A program made the position numbers and the translations under genes. Source: Bradyrhizobium sp. CSA207 (lineage in GTDB: Bacteria > Pseudomonadota > Alphaproteobacteria > Rhizobiales > Xanthobacteraceae). From it: a DNA stretch of 64,000 bases. The notes under the pieces are model-generated. The model was not told the origin of the DNA. It made no database searches and saw only the letters and a program-made list of their open reading frames with translations. The stretch spans positions 124,001 through 188,000 of the forward strand of contig NZ_JAACFT010000002.1 in NCBI RefSeq assembly GCF_029051685.1. Reading direction: 5' to 3'. Within the stretch, counting starts at the first letter, position 1; every line of letters begins with the position of its first letter. This document shows, one piece after another, positions 19,082 through 28,492 of this stretch.

Positions 19082-19753
19082 ATGAACGCTCCCTCGACCC
19101 ATCTCGTCATCGCCGATGATCACCCGCTGTTCCGCGATGCGCTTCGGCAGGCGGTGGCCGGAGTCCTGACCTCGGCCAAGATCGATGAGGCCGGATCGTT
19201 CGAGGATCTGACCAGGCTCCTGGAACAGACGTCCGACGTCGACCTGATCCTGCTCGACCTCTCGATGCCGGGGATTTCAGGCTTTTCCGGCCTGATCTAT
19301 CTGCGCGCGCAATATCCCGCGATCCCGGTGGTCATCGTCTCGGCCTCCGACGACAGCGCCACGATCCGCCGCTCGCTCGATTTCGGCGCCTCCGGCTTCA
19401 TTCCGAAGCGCTTCGGGGTCGAGACGCTGCGCGATGCGATCCTCAAGGTCATGGAGGGGGATGTTTGGGTTCCTGCCGACACCGACCTGTCGGCCGCCGC
19501 CGACCCCGACATGACCAGGCTGCGCGACCGCCTGGTGACGCTGACGCCGCAGCAGGTGCGGGTCCTGATGATGCTGTCGGAGGGCCTCCTCAACAAGCAG
19601 ATCGCCTACGAGCTCGGTGTCTCCGAAGCCACCATCAAAGCCCATGTCTCGGCGATCCTGCAAAAGCTCGGTGTCGAAAGCCGCACCCAGGCTGTGATCG
19701 CCGCCGCGAAGATCGCCGGCGGGCAGTGGACGCAGGGTACGCCGACGGGGTGA
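19082..19753 (+). CDS. Orphan LuxR/NarL-type response regulator
   Basis: 223 residues. The receiver has DD at 12-13, phospho-acceptor Asp59 in LILLDLSMPG, and a Lys in FIPKRFG. The LuxR helix-turn-helix follows (TPQQVRVLMMLSEGLLNKQIAYELGVSEATIKAHVSAILQKL). No histidine kinase is adjacent; the neighbours are an MFS transporter (divergent) and an unrelated regulator (convergent). Confidence 0.92.
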   Translation: MNAPSTHLVIADDHPLFRDALRQAVAGVLTSAKIDEAGSFEDLTRLLEQTSDVDLILLDLSMPGISGFSGLIYLRAQYPAIPVVIVSASDDSATIRRSLDFGASGFIPKRFGVETLRDAILKVMEGDVWVPADTDLSAAADPDMTRLRDRLVTLTPQQVRVLMMLSEGLLNKQIAYELGVSEATIKAHVSAILQKLGVESRTQAVIAAAKIAGGQWTQGTPTG

Positions 19754-19758
19754 TTCCG

Positions 19759-22599
19759 CTACAGCGTCTTCATGAGTGTGCTGGCTGCCCTGATATCAGC
19801 CGTCTCGGAACCTTCAACGAAACCTTCGAGCGCCGATTGGAGCAATAGCCTTGCTTCCTTGCGGCGGTGCTGTTCAGCGAGAAGCTGGGCAAGATCGATC
19901 GCCGCTCGCAGTTCCCAGGCCCTGGCGCCTCTGCGGCGGCCTAGCTCCAGCGCCTGCATCAGGCAGACTTCTGCTTGCCCGGCATTTGGTTCGGGGAGGG
20001 ACAGCAAGACCCTACTCTTCAGGCGCAACAGCTCAGGCATATACAAATGATCGCCGCTTTGCTCGACGAGACGGATCGCATCGTCGACCAAGCGAGCGCT
20101 CTGGTCGATCTGATCGAGGGCCAGAAGGCCATGAACCAGCGCGATGTTGAACGTCGTGGTGAGCAGTTCGTAGCCCGCATCGTGAAGTTCCTGGAGGCAG
20201 CGCCTGATCGTCTCGACGCCGATCGCGGCGTTGCCGCGCCGGATCGCGAGTTCGCCTTTGACGCCTCTTCCGGCCGCGAGATAGGGGCCCATCGAGCGCG
20301 ACTCGGCGTGAGCGATGAATCGATCGATGTTTTCTTCCGCGCCGTCGATGTCTCCGCCCCACAGATCGATCGAGACCGCCCAGATCAAGGCGATGCAGAG
20401 CGTGATCGGATGATCCATCTGGGCGGCCTCGGCCACGGTCTGCTGCGCCAGTTGCCGTGCACGCGACGGCTGGCCCTGCAGCCAAAGCTCTCTTGCAAGC
20501 GAGATGCCGGCCCGATTGCGATGATCGAAACCATAGACTGTGCTGATCCGTTCCGCGCCCGGCCCTTCCCAGGCGAGCTCCAGCATCTTCAGCGCGTCGC
20601 AATGCTCGCCGGCCAGATGCAGCGAGACACCCAGCAGTGAATGGGCGAGAGCCATGGAGGCTGGATCGCCCAGCCCTTCGGCGACGACGAGGCTTTGCTG
20701 CGCATAGCCAAGCGCTGCGTCGAACTGTCCGATGCGCTCGTGGAAGATGTGCATCCGGCCGAGCAACTGGAGCTGATTCGGGGCGTCGCCGCGCGTCTCG
20801 GCGATCGCCAGGCTTCTGGTCAGGGCGTTGCGCGCGGCCTCGCTGCCGCCACGCGTGAACATCAAGGTCAGTCCGAGAGCGGCCTGGAGGTGCATTTCCG
20901 CGGCACTGCCGCGTGCGCCAGGATCAATCGCAAGCAACGCCCGCTCGGACCAGCGCCTGCACTCGATGAGCAGGGACATCGCCAGAAAAATTGGTGCCGC
21001 GGCGGCGGCGAGAGCGACTCCGATGCCGGCGTCGCCGCCGGTCCCAAAACTCCAGTCCAGCGCGGCGCGCACATTGTGAAGTGCGGAGAAATGGATCGCG
21101 CGCTCGTCGGCGCTTGGCACCGTCGCCCACGTCGTGCCGGCCTGTTCCAGCCATCGCCGGTAGTAGTTGGCGTGGCGGGCGGCGAGTGCAGCTTCGTCTC
21201 GCGCGATCTCGAGCAGATAGGCGCGCGTCGTGTCCAGCAGGCGGTAGCGCATCATCGCGCCGATCGGCCGCGGCGCCACCATCGACTTGGCGACGAGGCT
21301 GTCGATGGCTTCGAACAGCCGGGCGCGGTCGACGCGTTCGTCCGGTACGACCTCGAGCGCGGCGTCGATGGTGAAATGCCCGGCGAAGACCGCGAGTCTG
21401 CGCAGCACGAGGCGTTCGACCTCGGACAGGAGCCCGTAGCTCCAGTCCAGCGTAGCTTGCAGCGTCTTCTGCCGCGGCGGCGCGGTGCGCTGACCCTGCC
21501 AGAGCAGGTTGAGGCGTTCATCCAGCAGCGCCGCGGTCTGCTTCAGTCCGTAGGCTTCGACCCGGCCGGCGGCGAGCTCGATCGCCAGGGCCATGCCGTC
21601 GAGCTTGCGGCAGATGCCAGCGACGATGGCGGCATTGGTATCGTCGAGCGTGATCTGCGCGCCGCCGGCTGTCGCGCGTTCAAGAAACAGTTCCAGCGCG
21701 GAATAGGTCTGCGCGACGGCGGCTGTCAGTCCGGGGCCATCGGGCGGAACGGCAAGCGGCGTCAATCGACAGACCTGCTCGCCCTCGACGCGCAGGGCTT
21801 CCCGGCTGGTGGCCAGGATATGAACCTGCGGCGCGGCCCGAAATATCTCCGCAGCCAGAGGCGCGGCCGCCGCGATGACGTGCTCGCAATTGTCCAGGAT
21901 CAGCAGCAGCTTCTTGTCACGCAGATGCGCAAGCAAGGCGGGCATTGGATCGTCGGTCTGCGCCGGCAGGCCGAGCATCAGCAGGATCGAGGTGATCACG
22001 AGATCGGGATCGCTGAGCGCGGCAAGATCGACGAAGTGCGCGGCGTCGGCGAACGTCTCGAGCAGGTCGTGAGCGATCGCCACGGCAATTGCGGTCTTGC
22101 CGACGCCGCCCGGGTCGACGATCGTGACGAAGCGCGACGCGATGAGCTTCTCCGACAGGGTGGCGATCGCATCGTCTCGCCCGACCATCCGCTGCAGCCG
22201 GTTCGGAAGTTTGACGGGCGGCAATTCCGGCCGCGGTGCAGCGCGGCGTTGTGCGGGAAGACCGCTCTGCGAGATCGACGCCACGAAGCAATAGCCGCGC
22301 CCGGACAGCGTTGTGATGTAGCGGGCGCCGTCCTTGCCGTCGCCCAGAGCTTTCCGAAGGGCCGCGATGTGAAAGCGTAAGTTCGCTTCCTCGACGATCA
22401 TGCCGGGCCAGACCAGGTCCATCAGCTCCAACTTGCTGACCACCTCGTTCGGCCGCGACATCAATGCGATCAACGTATCGAAGCTCCTCGCGCCGAGCGG
22501 CAGCACGATGCCCTCGCGCGTCACGAGCCTCTCCTGCGGCGTCACGGTGAATGGCCCGAACGATAGCATTCCTGCCGTGGGCCCTGCCGGCTCAGTCAT
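19759..22599 (-). CDS. Large winged-helix regulator with ATPase and TPR-like domains
   Basis: 946 residues from ATG 22599; the frame is open further upstream but that part has no family character. An OmpR/CadC-type winged-helix DNA-binding domain (about 15-105) is followed by a STAND/NB-ARC-like NTPase with P-loop GGVGKT near residue 165, LLLILDNCEHV as Walker B and the ATSREAL sensor. The C-terminal half is made of helical, TPR-like repeats. This architecture is known for signal-integrating transcription activators. It is divergent from ohr across 186 bp and may control ohr and the genes behind it. Confidence 0.88.
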   Translation of the reverse strand: MTEPAGPTAGMLSFGPFTVTPQERLVTREGIVLPLGARSFDTLIALMSRPNEVVSKLELMDLVWPGMIVEEANLRFHIAALRKALGDGKDGARYITTLSGRGYCFVASISQSGLPAQRRAAPRPELPPVKLPNRLQRMVGRDDAIATLSEKLIASRFVTIVDPGGVGKTAIAVAIAHDLLETFADAAHFVDLAALSDPDLVITSILLMLGLPAQTDDPMPALLAHLRDKKLLLILDNCEHVIAAAAPLAAEIFRAAPQVHILATSREALRVEGEQVCRLTPLAVPPDGPGLTAAVAQTYSALELFLERATAGGAQITLDDTNAAIVAGICRKLDGMALAIELAAGRVEAYGLKQTAALLDERLNLLWQGQRTAPPRQKTLQATLDWSYGLLSEVERLVLRRLAVFAGHFTIDAALEVVPDERVDRARLFEAIDSLVAKSMVAPRPIGAMMRYRLLDTTRAYLLEIARDEAALAARHANYYRRWLEQAGTTWATVPSADERAIHFSALHNVRAALDWSFGTGGDAGIGVALAAAAAPIFLAMSLLIECRRWSERALLAIDPGARGSAAEMHLQAALGLTLMFTRGGSEAARNALTRSLAIAETRGDAPNQLQLLGRMHIFHERIGQFDAALGYAQQSLVVAEGLGDPASMALAHSLLGVSLHLAGEHCDALKMLELAWEGPGAERISTVYGFDHRNRAGISLARELWLQGQPSRARQLAQQTVAEAAQMDHPITLCIALIWAVSIDLWGGDIDGAEENIDRFIAHAESRSMGPYLAAGRGVKGELAIRRGNAAIGVETIRRCLQELHDAGYELLTTTFNIALVHGLLALDQIDQSARLVDDAIRLVEQSGDHLYMPELLRLKSRVLLSLPEPNAGQAEVCLMQALELGRRRGARAWELRAAIDLAQLLAEQHRRKEARLLLQSALEGFVEGSETADIRAASTLMKTL

Positions 22600-22682
22600 G
22601 GCAAAGTCTGTCCCATTTGAGAGAACCCGGATAGCCAGCGGACCGCGATCCAGCAAGGCCGGCCTTGCATCGTGATCAGAGC

Positions 22683-22724
22683 CTCGCAATCGCGGGTTCC
22701 GCATGGCCTCACAACTTCTCACAA
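22683..22724. promoter_or_regulatory. Direct repeats between the winged-helix regulator and ohr
   Basis: CTCACAA occurs at 22708-22714 and again at 22718-22724, a 10-bp period. A variant CTCGCAA lies at 22683-22689. Tandem direct repeats one helical turn apart are the usual binding geometry for OmpR/CadC-type winged-helix domains. The sites are 62 bp before ohr and about 109 bp before the regulator start. Binding is inferred. Confidence 0.4.
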
Positions 22725-22785
22725 GACCAAACGGGTGTGCCGCTAAGGCGGCTGCTAGGCATTGCGCGACGGCAAGGAGATCCTC

Positions 22786-23205
22786 ATGAGCCAGACGGCA
22801 AAACTGCTCTACACGGCCCGCACCCAAACCGCTGGCGGGCGGCAGGACGGCATGTCGCGCAGCTCCGACGGTCGTCTCGACGTGAGGCTGTCGCCGCCGG
22901 GCGGCGCCGGCATCGGCACCAATCCCGAGCAATTGTTCGCGGCCGGCTGGTCCGCCTGCTTCGAAGGCGCCATGGAGATCGCGGCCCGCAAGCGCAAGAT
23001 CGCATTCCCCAGGAAATGCGCGATCGACGCCGAGGTCGACCTCCTCCTCGACCAGGACGCTTACTTTCTGCGTGCGCGCCTCAATGTCAGCCTGCCCGGG
23101 CTCGACCGCGACATCGCGCGCGATCTCATCAACGAGGCGCACCGAACCTGCCCCTATTCCAAGGCCGTCCGCGGCAACATCGATGTCACCCTCGACCTGA
23201 TCTGA
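22786..23205 (+). CDS. ohr: Organic hydroperoxide resistance protein (OsmC/Ohr family)
   Basis: Thiol peroxidase that reduces organic hydroperoxides. 139 residues from ATG 22786, with AAGGAG at 22774-22779 fixing the start. Both redox cysteines are present: Cys58 in GWSACFEGAM and Cys122 in RTCPYSKAVRG. The length is normal. No MarR-type ohrR gene lies next to it, which is unusual; the divergent neighbour is the large winged-helix regulator. Confidence 0.93.
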   Translation: MSQTAKLLYTARTQTAGGRQDGMSRSSDGRLDVRLSPPGGAGIGTNPEQLFAAGWSACFEGAMEIAARKRKIAFPRKCAIDAEVDLLLDQDAYFLRARLNVSLPGLDRDIARDLINEAHRTCPYSKAVRGNIDVTLDLI

Positions 23206-23276
23206 CGTGCCGATCACCGAATTCCACCGACATCGTCGGCCGGAATAGCACCCATCATCAACATGGCAGTATCAAG

Positions 23277-24308
23277 ATGAAGCAGTTTATCGACCAGCAC
23301 CGGCGCCAGTTTCTCGGAGTCGCAGCCGGAACCGTTGCGATTGGTCTCGGCGTGATCGACCTCGCGCGCGCCGAATCGGAAGCGGCGCGATCGTCCGCAA
23401 CCAATGCGTCCTTCGGCGCGATCAAGCAGGTCGATGCCGGCGTCCTCAACGTCGGCTATGCGGAGGTCGGTCCCGCTACCGGCCCTGTGGCGATCCTGCT
23501 CCACGGCTGGCCCTACGACATTCACAGCTTCGTCGATGTCGCGCCGATCCTGGCGCAGGCCGGCTATCGCGTGATCATCCCGTACCTGCGCGGCTACGGT
23601 ACGACGCACTTCCTCTCCAGCGAGACGCTGCGCAACGGCGAGCCGGCGGCGATGGCCGTCGATATCATCGCGCTGATGGATGCGCTCAATATCAAGAAAG
23701 CGGTCGTTGCCGGATTCGACTGGGGCGCACGAACCGCAGGTATCATCGCCGCACTGTGGCCCGAGCGCTGCCGTGCGCTGGTGTCGGTCAGCGGCTATCT
23801 GATCTCCGGCGAGGCGGCCGGAGCCACGCCGCTGCCGCCGCGGGCCGAACTGCAATGGTGGTACCAGTTCTATTTCGCGACCGAGCGCGGCCGCGCCGGG
23901 TACGAGAAGTACACGCACGATTTCGCAAAGCTGATCTGGAAGATCGCATCACCGCAGTGGAAGTTCGACGACGCCACCTTCGACCGCAGCGCCGCGGCCT
24001 TCGACAACAAGGATCATGTCGCGATCACGATCCATAATTACCGCTGGCGGCTGGGGCTAGCCCAGGGCGAAGCGAAATACGAGCAGCTCGAAAAGAAGAT
24101 TGCGGCAACGCCCGACATCGACGTGCCGACGATCACGCTCGAAGGCGACGCCAACGGCGCGCCGCACCCAGACGTCAGCGCCTATGCCAAGAAGTTCTCG
24201 GGCCGGTTCGAGCATCGCCTGATCACCGGCGGCATCGGTCACAACCTGCCGCAGGAAGCGCCGAAGGCCTTTGCCAAGGCAGTTGTCGACGCCGACGGCG
24301 GCGCCTGA
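23277..24308 (+). CDS. Tat-exported alpha/beta hydrolase, epoxide hydrolase/haloalkane dehalogenase-like
   Basis: 343 residues. The N-terminus has a twin-arginine signal (RRQFLGVAAGT, residues 9-19) and an AxA-like cleavage region near LARAES, so the enzyme probably works in the periplasm after folding in the cytoplasm. The oxyanion motif HGWP is at 76-79. The nucleophile elbow GFDWGA has Asp148 in place of Ser, as in epoxide hydrolases and haloalkane dehalogenases. The general-base His is likely His322 (GGIGHNLPQ). The substrate is unknown. It follows ohr by 71 bp. Confidence 0.88.
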   Translation: MKQFIDQHRRQFLGVAAGTVAIGLGVIDLARAESEAARSSATNASFGAIKQVDAGVLNVGYAEVGPATGPVAILLHGWPYDIHSFVDVAPILAQAGYRVIIPYLRGYGTTHFLSSETLRNGEPAAMAVDIIALMDALNIKKAVVAGFDWGARTAGIIAALWPERCRALVSVSGYLISGEAAGATPLPPRAELQWWYQFYFATERGRAGYEKYTHDFAKLIWKIASPQWKFDDATFDRSAAAFDNKDHVAITIHNYRWRLGLAQGEAKYEQLEKKIAATPDIDVPTITLEGDANGAPHPDVSAYAKKFSGRFEHRLITGGIGHNLPQEAPKAFAKAVVDADGGA

Positions 24309-24370
24309 GAAATTTTCAATGCCCCGGTCCGGCGCAGCTGGACCGGGTATCGTCCCACGAGCTCAGCCTG

Positions 24371-24943
24371 ATGAATGCCATGATGCCGACTAAACCCGAA
24401 AAGAAAAGATTTCCCCATGCCACGGTCATCGTGCTGGCCATGGTCCTTCTCGTCGTCCTCCTGACATGCGTGCCATATCTGGTGACGATTGCGCTTGCGC
24501 AGGGGCCGGCGCAACGCGACGCCAGGGATGCTTCGCCGATCTTCGGCGTCATTATTCCCGAAGGCTACAGGCAATGGGAGCTGATCGCGCCGGCCGAGGA
24601 GGTGGCTCCATTGAACGAGCTTCGCGCCGTCATCGGCAACAAGATCGCGATCAATGCCTATCAGGACGGCAAACTTCCATTCTCCGACGGTACCGTTCTG
24701 GTCAAGCGCGCCTGGAAGCGGCAGCAGTCACCCGACTTTGCGTCCGCGACGATTCCCGGCGCGGCCACCACGGTCCAGGTGATGGTGAAGGATTCGCAGA
24801 AATATGCCGCGACCGGCGGCTGGGGTTTTGGCCGCTTCATCAACGGCAAGCCGGTCGACGAGGCCCAGCACCGCACCTGCTTTGCCTGCCACGAAGCCCG
24901 GGCGAAGGGGCACGATTACGTTTTCACGCGGCTTGCGCCTTGA
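24371..24943 (+). CDS. Membrane-anchored cytochrome P460 family protein
   Basis: 190 residues. An N-terminal membrane anchor (about 18-42) is followed by a P460-type domain: GVIIPEGYRQWELIAPA, a conserved VQVMVKDSQKYAATGGWGFGRF segment, and a C-terminal heme c site CFACH at 170-174 (HRTCFACHEARAKGHDYVFT). Family members oxidise hydroxylamine or bind NO-type ligands. The physiological substrate in heterotrophs is unclear. It lies 62 bp behind the Tat-exported hydrolase on the same strand and convergent to the hybrid kinase. Confidence 0.85.
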   Translation: MNAMMPTKPEKKRFPHATVIVLAMVLLVVLLTCVPYLVTIALAQGPAQRDARDASPIFGVIIPEGYRQWELIAPAEEVAPLNELRAVIGNKIAINAYQDGKLPFSDGTVLVKRAWKRQQSPDFASATIPGAATTVQVMVKDSQKYAATGGWGFGRFINGKPVDEAQHRTCFACHEARAKGHDYVFTRLAP

Positions 24944-24982
24944 TCGCTGGCGGCCTGTCGACCCTTCGCAACAAGACTGACT

Positions 24983-27900
24983 TCACTCCGCCGCCACCAT
25001 CTGCTGCGTGCGCCACTGACCGAGCAGGGCGCGGAGAGACGCCGGCTTGACCGGCTTGTTGAGCACCGCGACCTTTTCATCCCGTGCAGCCACCTGCACG
25101 GCCGGGCTGCGGTCGGCGGTGATCAGGATCGCCGGGATAGTATCGCCGAAGCGGCGGCGGATGTCGCGGATGGCGGCGATGCCATTGCCGCGGTCGAGGT
25201 GATAATCGACGAGCAGGCCGGTGACGCGTCTCCCGGCGGCTTCGATGGCGGCGATCGCGCCCTCGGGATCGGCCACCGCGATCACCTCGGCGTCCCAGGC
25301 CTTCAGCAGCGTGCGCATGCCGTCGAGGATCGCTGCATCGTTCTCGATGCACACGATCAGCGCGCCCGAGATCGGTGTGCGTGCGAGCGGCGTCGCGCTG
25401 GTGACGGCGGCGGTGTGGGTGATCGCCTTCGCCGTCGGCACCGTCACCGAGAACACCGAGCCGCCGCCCGCATTGGAGTCGATGGCGATGCCGTGGTTGA
25501 GCACGCGCGCGAGGCGCTCGACGATCGACAGCCCGAGCCCCAGTCCGCGCGCGATCCGCGCGCCCTGCTCCAGGCGGTGGAATTCCTTGAAGATCTCGCC
25601 GCGCTTGACCGGCGGAATGCCGACGCCGGTGTCGTAGACGCAGATCTTGAGCGAGGCGCCACGGCGGCGGCAGCCGACCAGCACGCGCCCGCGCGGGGTG
25701 TATTTGATCGCGTTGGAGATCAAGTTCTGCAGCAGCCGCCGCAGCAACAGCCGGTCCGACTCGACCGGCAGCGAGCAGGGCACGAAGGCCAGCTCCAGGT
25801 TCTTGGCGCGCGCGATCGGTGCGAACTCGATCTCCAGCGAGCGCATCAAATCGGCCATCTTGAAGCTCGAGATCGAGGTGGTCATCGCGCCGGCATCCAG
25901 CCGCGAGATGTCGAGCAGCGCGCCGAGGATCTCCTCGATCGCCTGCAGCGACTCGTCGATGTTCTCGACCAGCCGCGTCTCCTCGCCGCTATGCTGGCGC
26001 TCGACCAGGCTGGTGACATAGAGCCGCGCCGCGTTCAGCGGCTGGAGGATGTCGTGGCTGGCTGCCGCCAGGAAGCGAGTCTTGGAGATGCTGGCGTCTT
26101 CGGCCGCGCTCTTGGCCAGCGCCAGCTCCGAATTCAGCCGGGTCAGCTCCTCGGTGCGGTCGCGCACCCGCTTTTCCAGCGTTGCATTGGCGCGCTCCAG
26201 CGCTTCGGCCGCCTCGAACGTGGGCGTGACGTCGGTGAAGGTGATCACGAAGCCGCCGCCAGGCATGCGGTTGGTCAAGATCTCGATCACCATGTGGCGG
26301 TCGGGCAGGCGCTCGAGATAAGGCTCGCTGTCGGTGGTGTAGGCGGCGAGCCGGCGCTCCAGCATCGCCTCGCGCTCGATCGGATCGGCCGGTTCGCTCA
26401 CGCCCATGAATTCCAGGATTTCACGCAGGGGCGTGCCGAACTGGATGAAATGCGGCGGCACGTGGAGCAGATCGCCAAACTGCCGGTTTGAGCAGATCAG
26501 TTGCAGGTCGGCATCGAACACCGCGATGCCCTGGCGCACGTGGTTGAGCGCGGTCTGAAGGATCTCGCGGTTGAAATGCAGCGCGGCATGGGAATCGTCG
26601 AGCAGCTTCAGCGCCGCTTTTGCAGAAACCGTTCGCTTGCGCAGCAGCAGCGACATCACCAGCCGGGAGGAGGCCGCGCCGATCGAGGAGGCGATCAGGT
26701 GCTCGGCGTGCTGCAACAGCTCGAAATCGGCGGGCGCCGCGTGCTCCAGCCGCACATTGCGCCGGGCCGAAAACGCCTCGAACGAATGCCGGGCGCGGTC
26801 GGGACCGAGATATTGCGCGACGGTGGTCTGGATGTCCTGCACCGTGACGGTGGTGCGCCAGCGGCGGAAGTTCGGAGAGATCGGGGCGAGCGTGTCGGGC
26901 ACGAACAGATCGGCCTGCACCAGCTCGATGGAGCTCGGCCGCCGCGCCAGCGACAACAGCACATAGGTGAGGATATTGAGCGAGAGCGACCAGATGACGC
27001 CATGCATCAGCGGCGGCAGGTCGGCGCCGAACAGCGCCTGCGGCCGCAGCGCCTCGATCCCGAACGGCCCGTGCTGGAGCAACAGGATTCCTGAAGTCGA
27101 GGTGTCCATGAAGCTCGGAATGAACAGTGTGTAGAGCCAAACCGCGAAGCCGACCAGCATGCCGCCGATGGCGCCACGCGCGGTGGCGCGCCGCCACAAC
27201 AGCCCGCCGAAAAAGCTGGGTGCAAGCTGGGCGATGGCGGCAAAGGAAAGCAGGCCAATCGCCACGAGCTGAGTGTTGCCGAGCGCGCGGTAATAGAAAT
27301 AGGCCATCACCATGATGGCGAAGATCGCGAGCCGGCGCGAGCGCAGCAGGAAGTCGCTGAAATCGGCGCCGCCGGTGCGCCCTTCCGGCCGTCGTTTTAG
27401 CACCAGCGGCACAACGAGGTCGTTCGAGACCATGATCGAGAGCGCGACGCATTCGACGATCACCATCGCGGTCGCGGCCGACAGGCCGCCGACGAAGACG
27501 GCGACGCTGAGCAGGTTCGCGCCGCCCTCGATCGGCAGCGCCAGCACATACATGTCGGGGTCGGCCACGCCGAACGGGAAGGTGACGAGACCGGCGAGCG
27601 CGATCGGGATCACGAACAAATTGATCGCGACCAGATAGAGCGGAAACAGCCAGCGCGCGCGGCCGACCTCGGCATCCGAGGAGTTTTCGACCACGCTGAC
27701 ATGGAACTGGCGCGGCAGCAGCATGATCGCGCAGAGCGACAGCAGCGTCATGGTGAGGAAGTTGCCGATCGACGGCGAATAGTTGATCGCTCGCACCGCC
27801 TCCGGCGTCTTCATGGCGCGCTCGACCAACTCGTGCGGCGAGAACATCCAGAAGGTGACGAAGATGCCGGCGGCGAGGAAGGCGAACAGCTTGATGATGG

Positions 27901-28492
27901 ATTCGGTCGCGATCGCCAGCATCAGGCCGTGCTGGTGCTCGGTGGCGTCGGTCTGCCGCGTGCCGAACAGCACGGCAAAGGCCGCCATCGCCAGCGTCAC
28001 CATCAGCGCCACGTCGCCGAGGATCGGGATGTGCGAGAACGCCTGGTCCTCGCTCAGAATGGTTTCGAGCGAGGAGGCGACCGCCTTGAGCTGCAGCGCG
28101 ATGTAGGGCACCGAGCCGATGATCGCGATCAGCGCCACTGTTGCGGCCACCGCCTGGCTCTTGCCGTAGCGCGCGCCGATGAAGTCGGCGATCGAGGTGA
28201 TGTTGTGAGCCTTCGCGAGCTGGATCACGCGGCGCAGCACGCCGGTGCCGAGCCCGATCATCAGGATCGGGCCGACATAGATCGCGAGGAAGTCGGTCGA
28301 GGTGCGGGTGGCAAAGCCCACGGATCCGAAGAAGGTCCAGGAGGTGCAGTAGATCGCCAGCGACAGTGGATAGATCAGCCCCGAAGCGCGGCCGCGCCCG
28401 GCCGGCGAGCGGCGGTCGCCGTGGCTCGCTACCAGGAACAGAAAGCCGATATAGCCGAAGGCGGCGGCGATCACGCCCCAGTCGTGGAGCAT
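24983..28492 (-). CDS. Hybrid histidine kinase with N-terminal sodium/solute symporter domain
   Basis: 1169 residues. Residues 1-480 are a twelve-to-thirteen-helix SLC5/SSS transporter-like region. A linker and a PAS domain (about 640-760) follow, then a coiled coil and HisKA with phospho-His813 in AASHDILQPLN. Next comes HATPase_c (NLISNAIKYTPRG, GLGLGLSIVERL), then a C-terminal receiver with Asp1096 in LLVDYHLDRG. Comparable proteins (CbrA/NahK/ErcS types) sense nutrient or energy state. No cognate DNA-binding regulator is adjacent. Confidence 0.93.
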   Translation of the reverse strand: MLHDWGVIAAAFGYIGFLFLVASHGDRRSPAGRGRASGLIYPLSLAIYCTSWTFFGSVGFATRTSTDFLAIYVGPILMIGLGTGVLRRVIQLAKAHNITSIADFIGARYGKSQAVAATVALIAIIGSVPYIALQLKAVASSLETILSEDQAFSHIPILGDVALMVTLAMAAFAVLFGTRQTDATEHQHGLMLAIATESIIKLFAFLAAGIFVTFWMFSPHELVERAMKTPEAVRAINYSPSIGNFLTMTLLSLCAIMLLPRQFHVSVVENSSDAEVGRARWLFPLYLVAINLFVIPIALAGLVTFPFGVADPDMYVLALPIEGGANLLSVAVFVGGLSAATAMVIVECVALSIMVSNDLVVPLVLKRRPEGRTGGADFSDFLLRSRRLAIFAIMVMAYFYYRALGNTQLVAIGLLSFAAIAQLAPSFFGGLLWRRATARGAIGGMLVGFAVWLYTLFIPSFMDTSTSGILLLQHGPFGIEALRPQALFGADLPPLMHGVIWSLSLNILTYVLLSLARRPSSIELVQADLFVPDTLAPISPNFRRWRTTVTVQDIQTTVAQYLGPDRARHSFEAFSARRNVRLEHAAPADFELLQHAEHLIASSIGAASSRLVMSLLLRKRTVSAKAALKLLDDSHAALHFNREILQTALNHVRQGIAVFDADLQLICSNRQFGDLLHVPPHFIQFGTPLREILEFMGVSEPADPIEREAMLERRLAAYTTDSEPYLERLPDRHMVIEILTNRMPGGGFVITFTDVTPTFEAAEALERANATLEKRVRDRTEELTRLNSELALAKSAAEDASISKTRFLAAASHDILQPLNAARLYVTSLVERQHSGEETRLVENIDESLQAIEEILGALLDISRLDAGAMTTSISSFKMADLMRSLEIEFAPIARAKNLELAFVPCSLPVESDRLLLRRLLQNLISNAIKYTPRGRVLVGCRRRGASLKICVYDTGVGIPPVKRGEIFKEFHRLEQGARIARGLGLGLSIVERLARVLNHGIAIDSNAGGGSVFSVTVPTAKAITHTAAVTSATPLARTPISGALIVCIENDAAILDGMRTLLKAWDAEVIAVADPEGAIAAIEAAGRRVTGLLVDYHLDRGNGIAAIRDIRRRFGDTIPAILITADRSPAVQVAARDEKVAVLNKPVKPASLRALLGQWRTQQMVAAE

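Noticed and set aside
18778..19110. 111-residue N-terminal extension of the MHS symporter
   Set aside because: Not hydrophobic, overlaps the orphan regulator start, and the start at 18777 has a good ribosome-binding site.
20641..22380. 579-codon open frame on the plus strand
   Set aside because: It is antisense to the winged-helix/ATPase regulator. High GC gives long open frames opposite real genes, and the translation has no domain character.
22600..23217. N-terminal extension of the large regulator by 206 codons
   Set aside because: The extension would overlap ohr antisense and has no similarity to the winged-helix family; MTEPAGPTAGMLSFG at 22599 fits the domain start.
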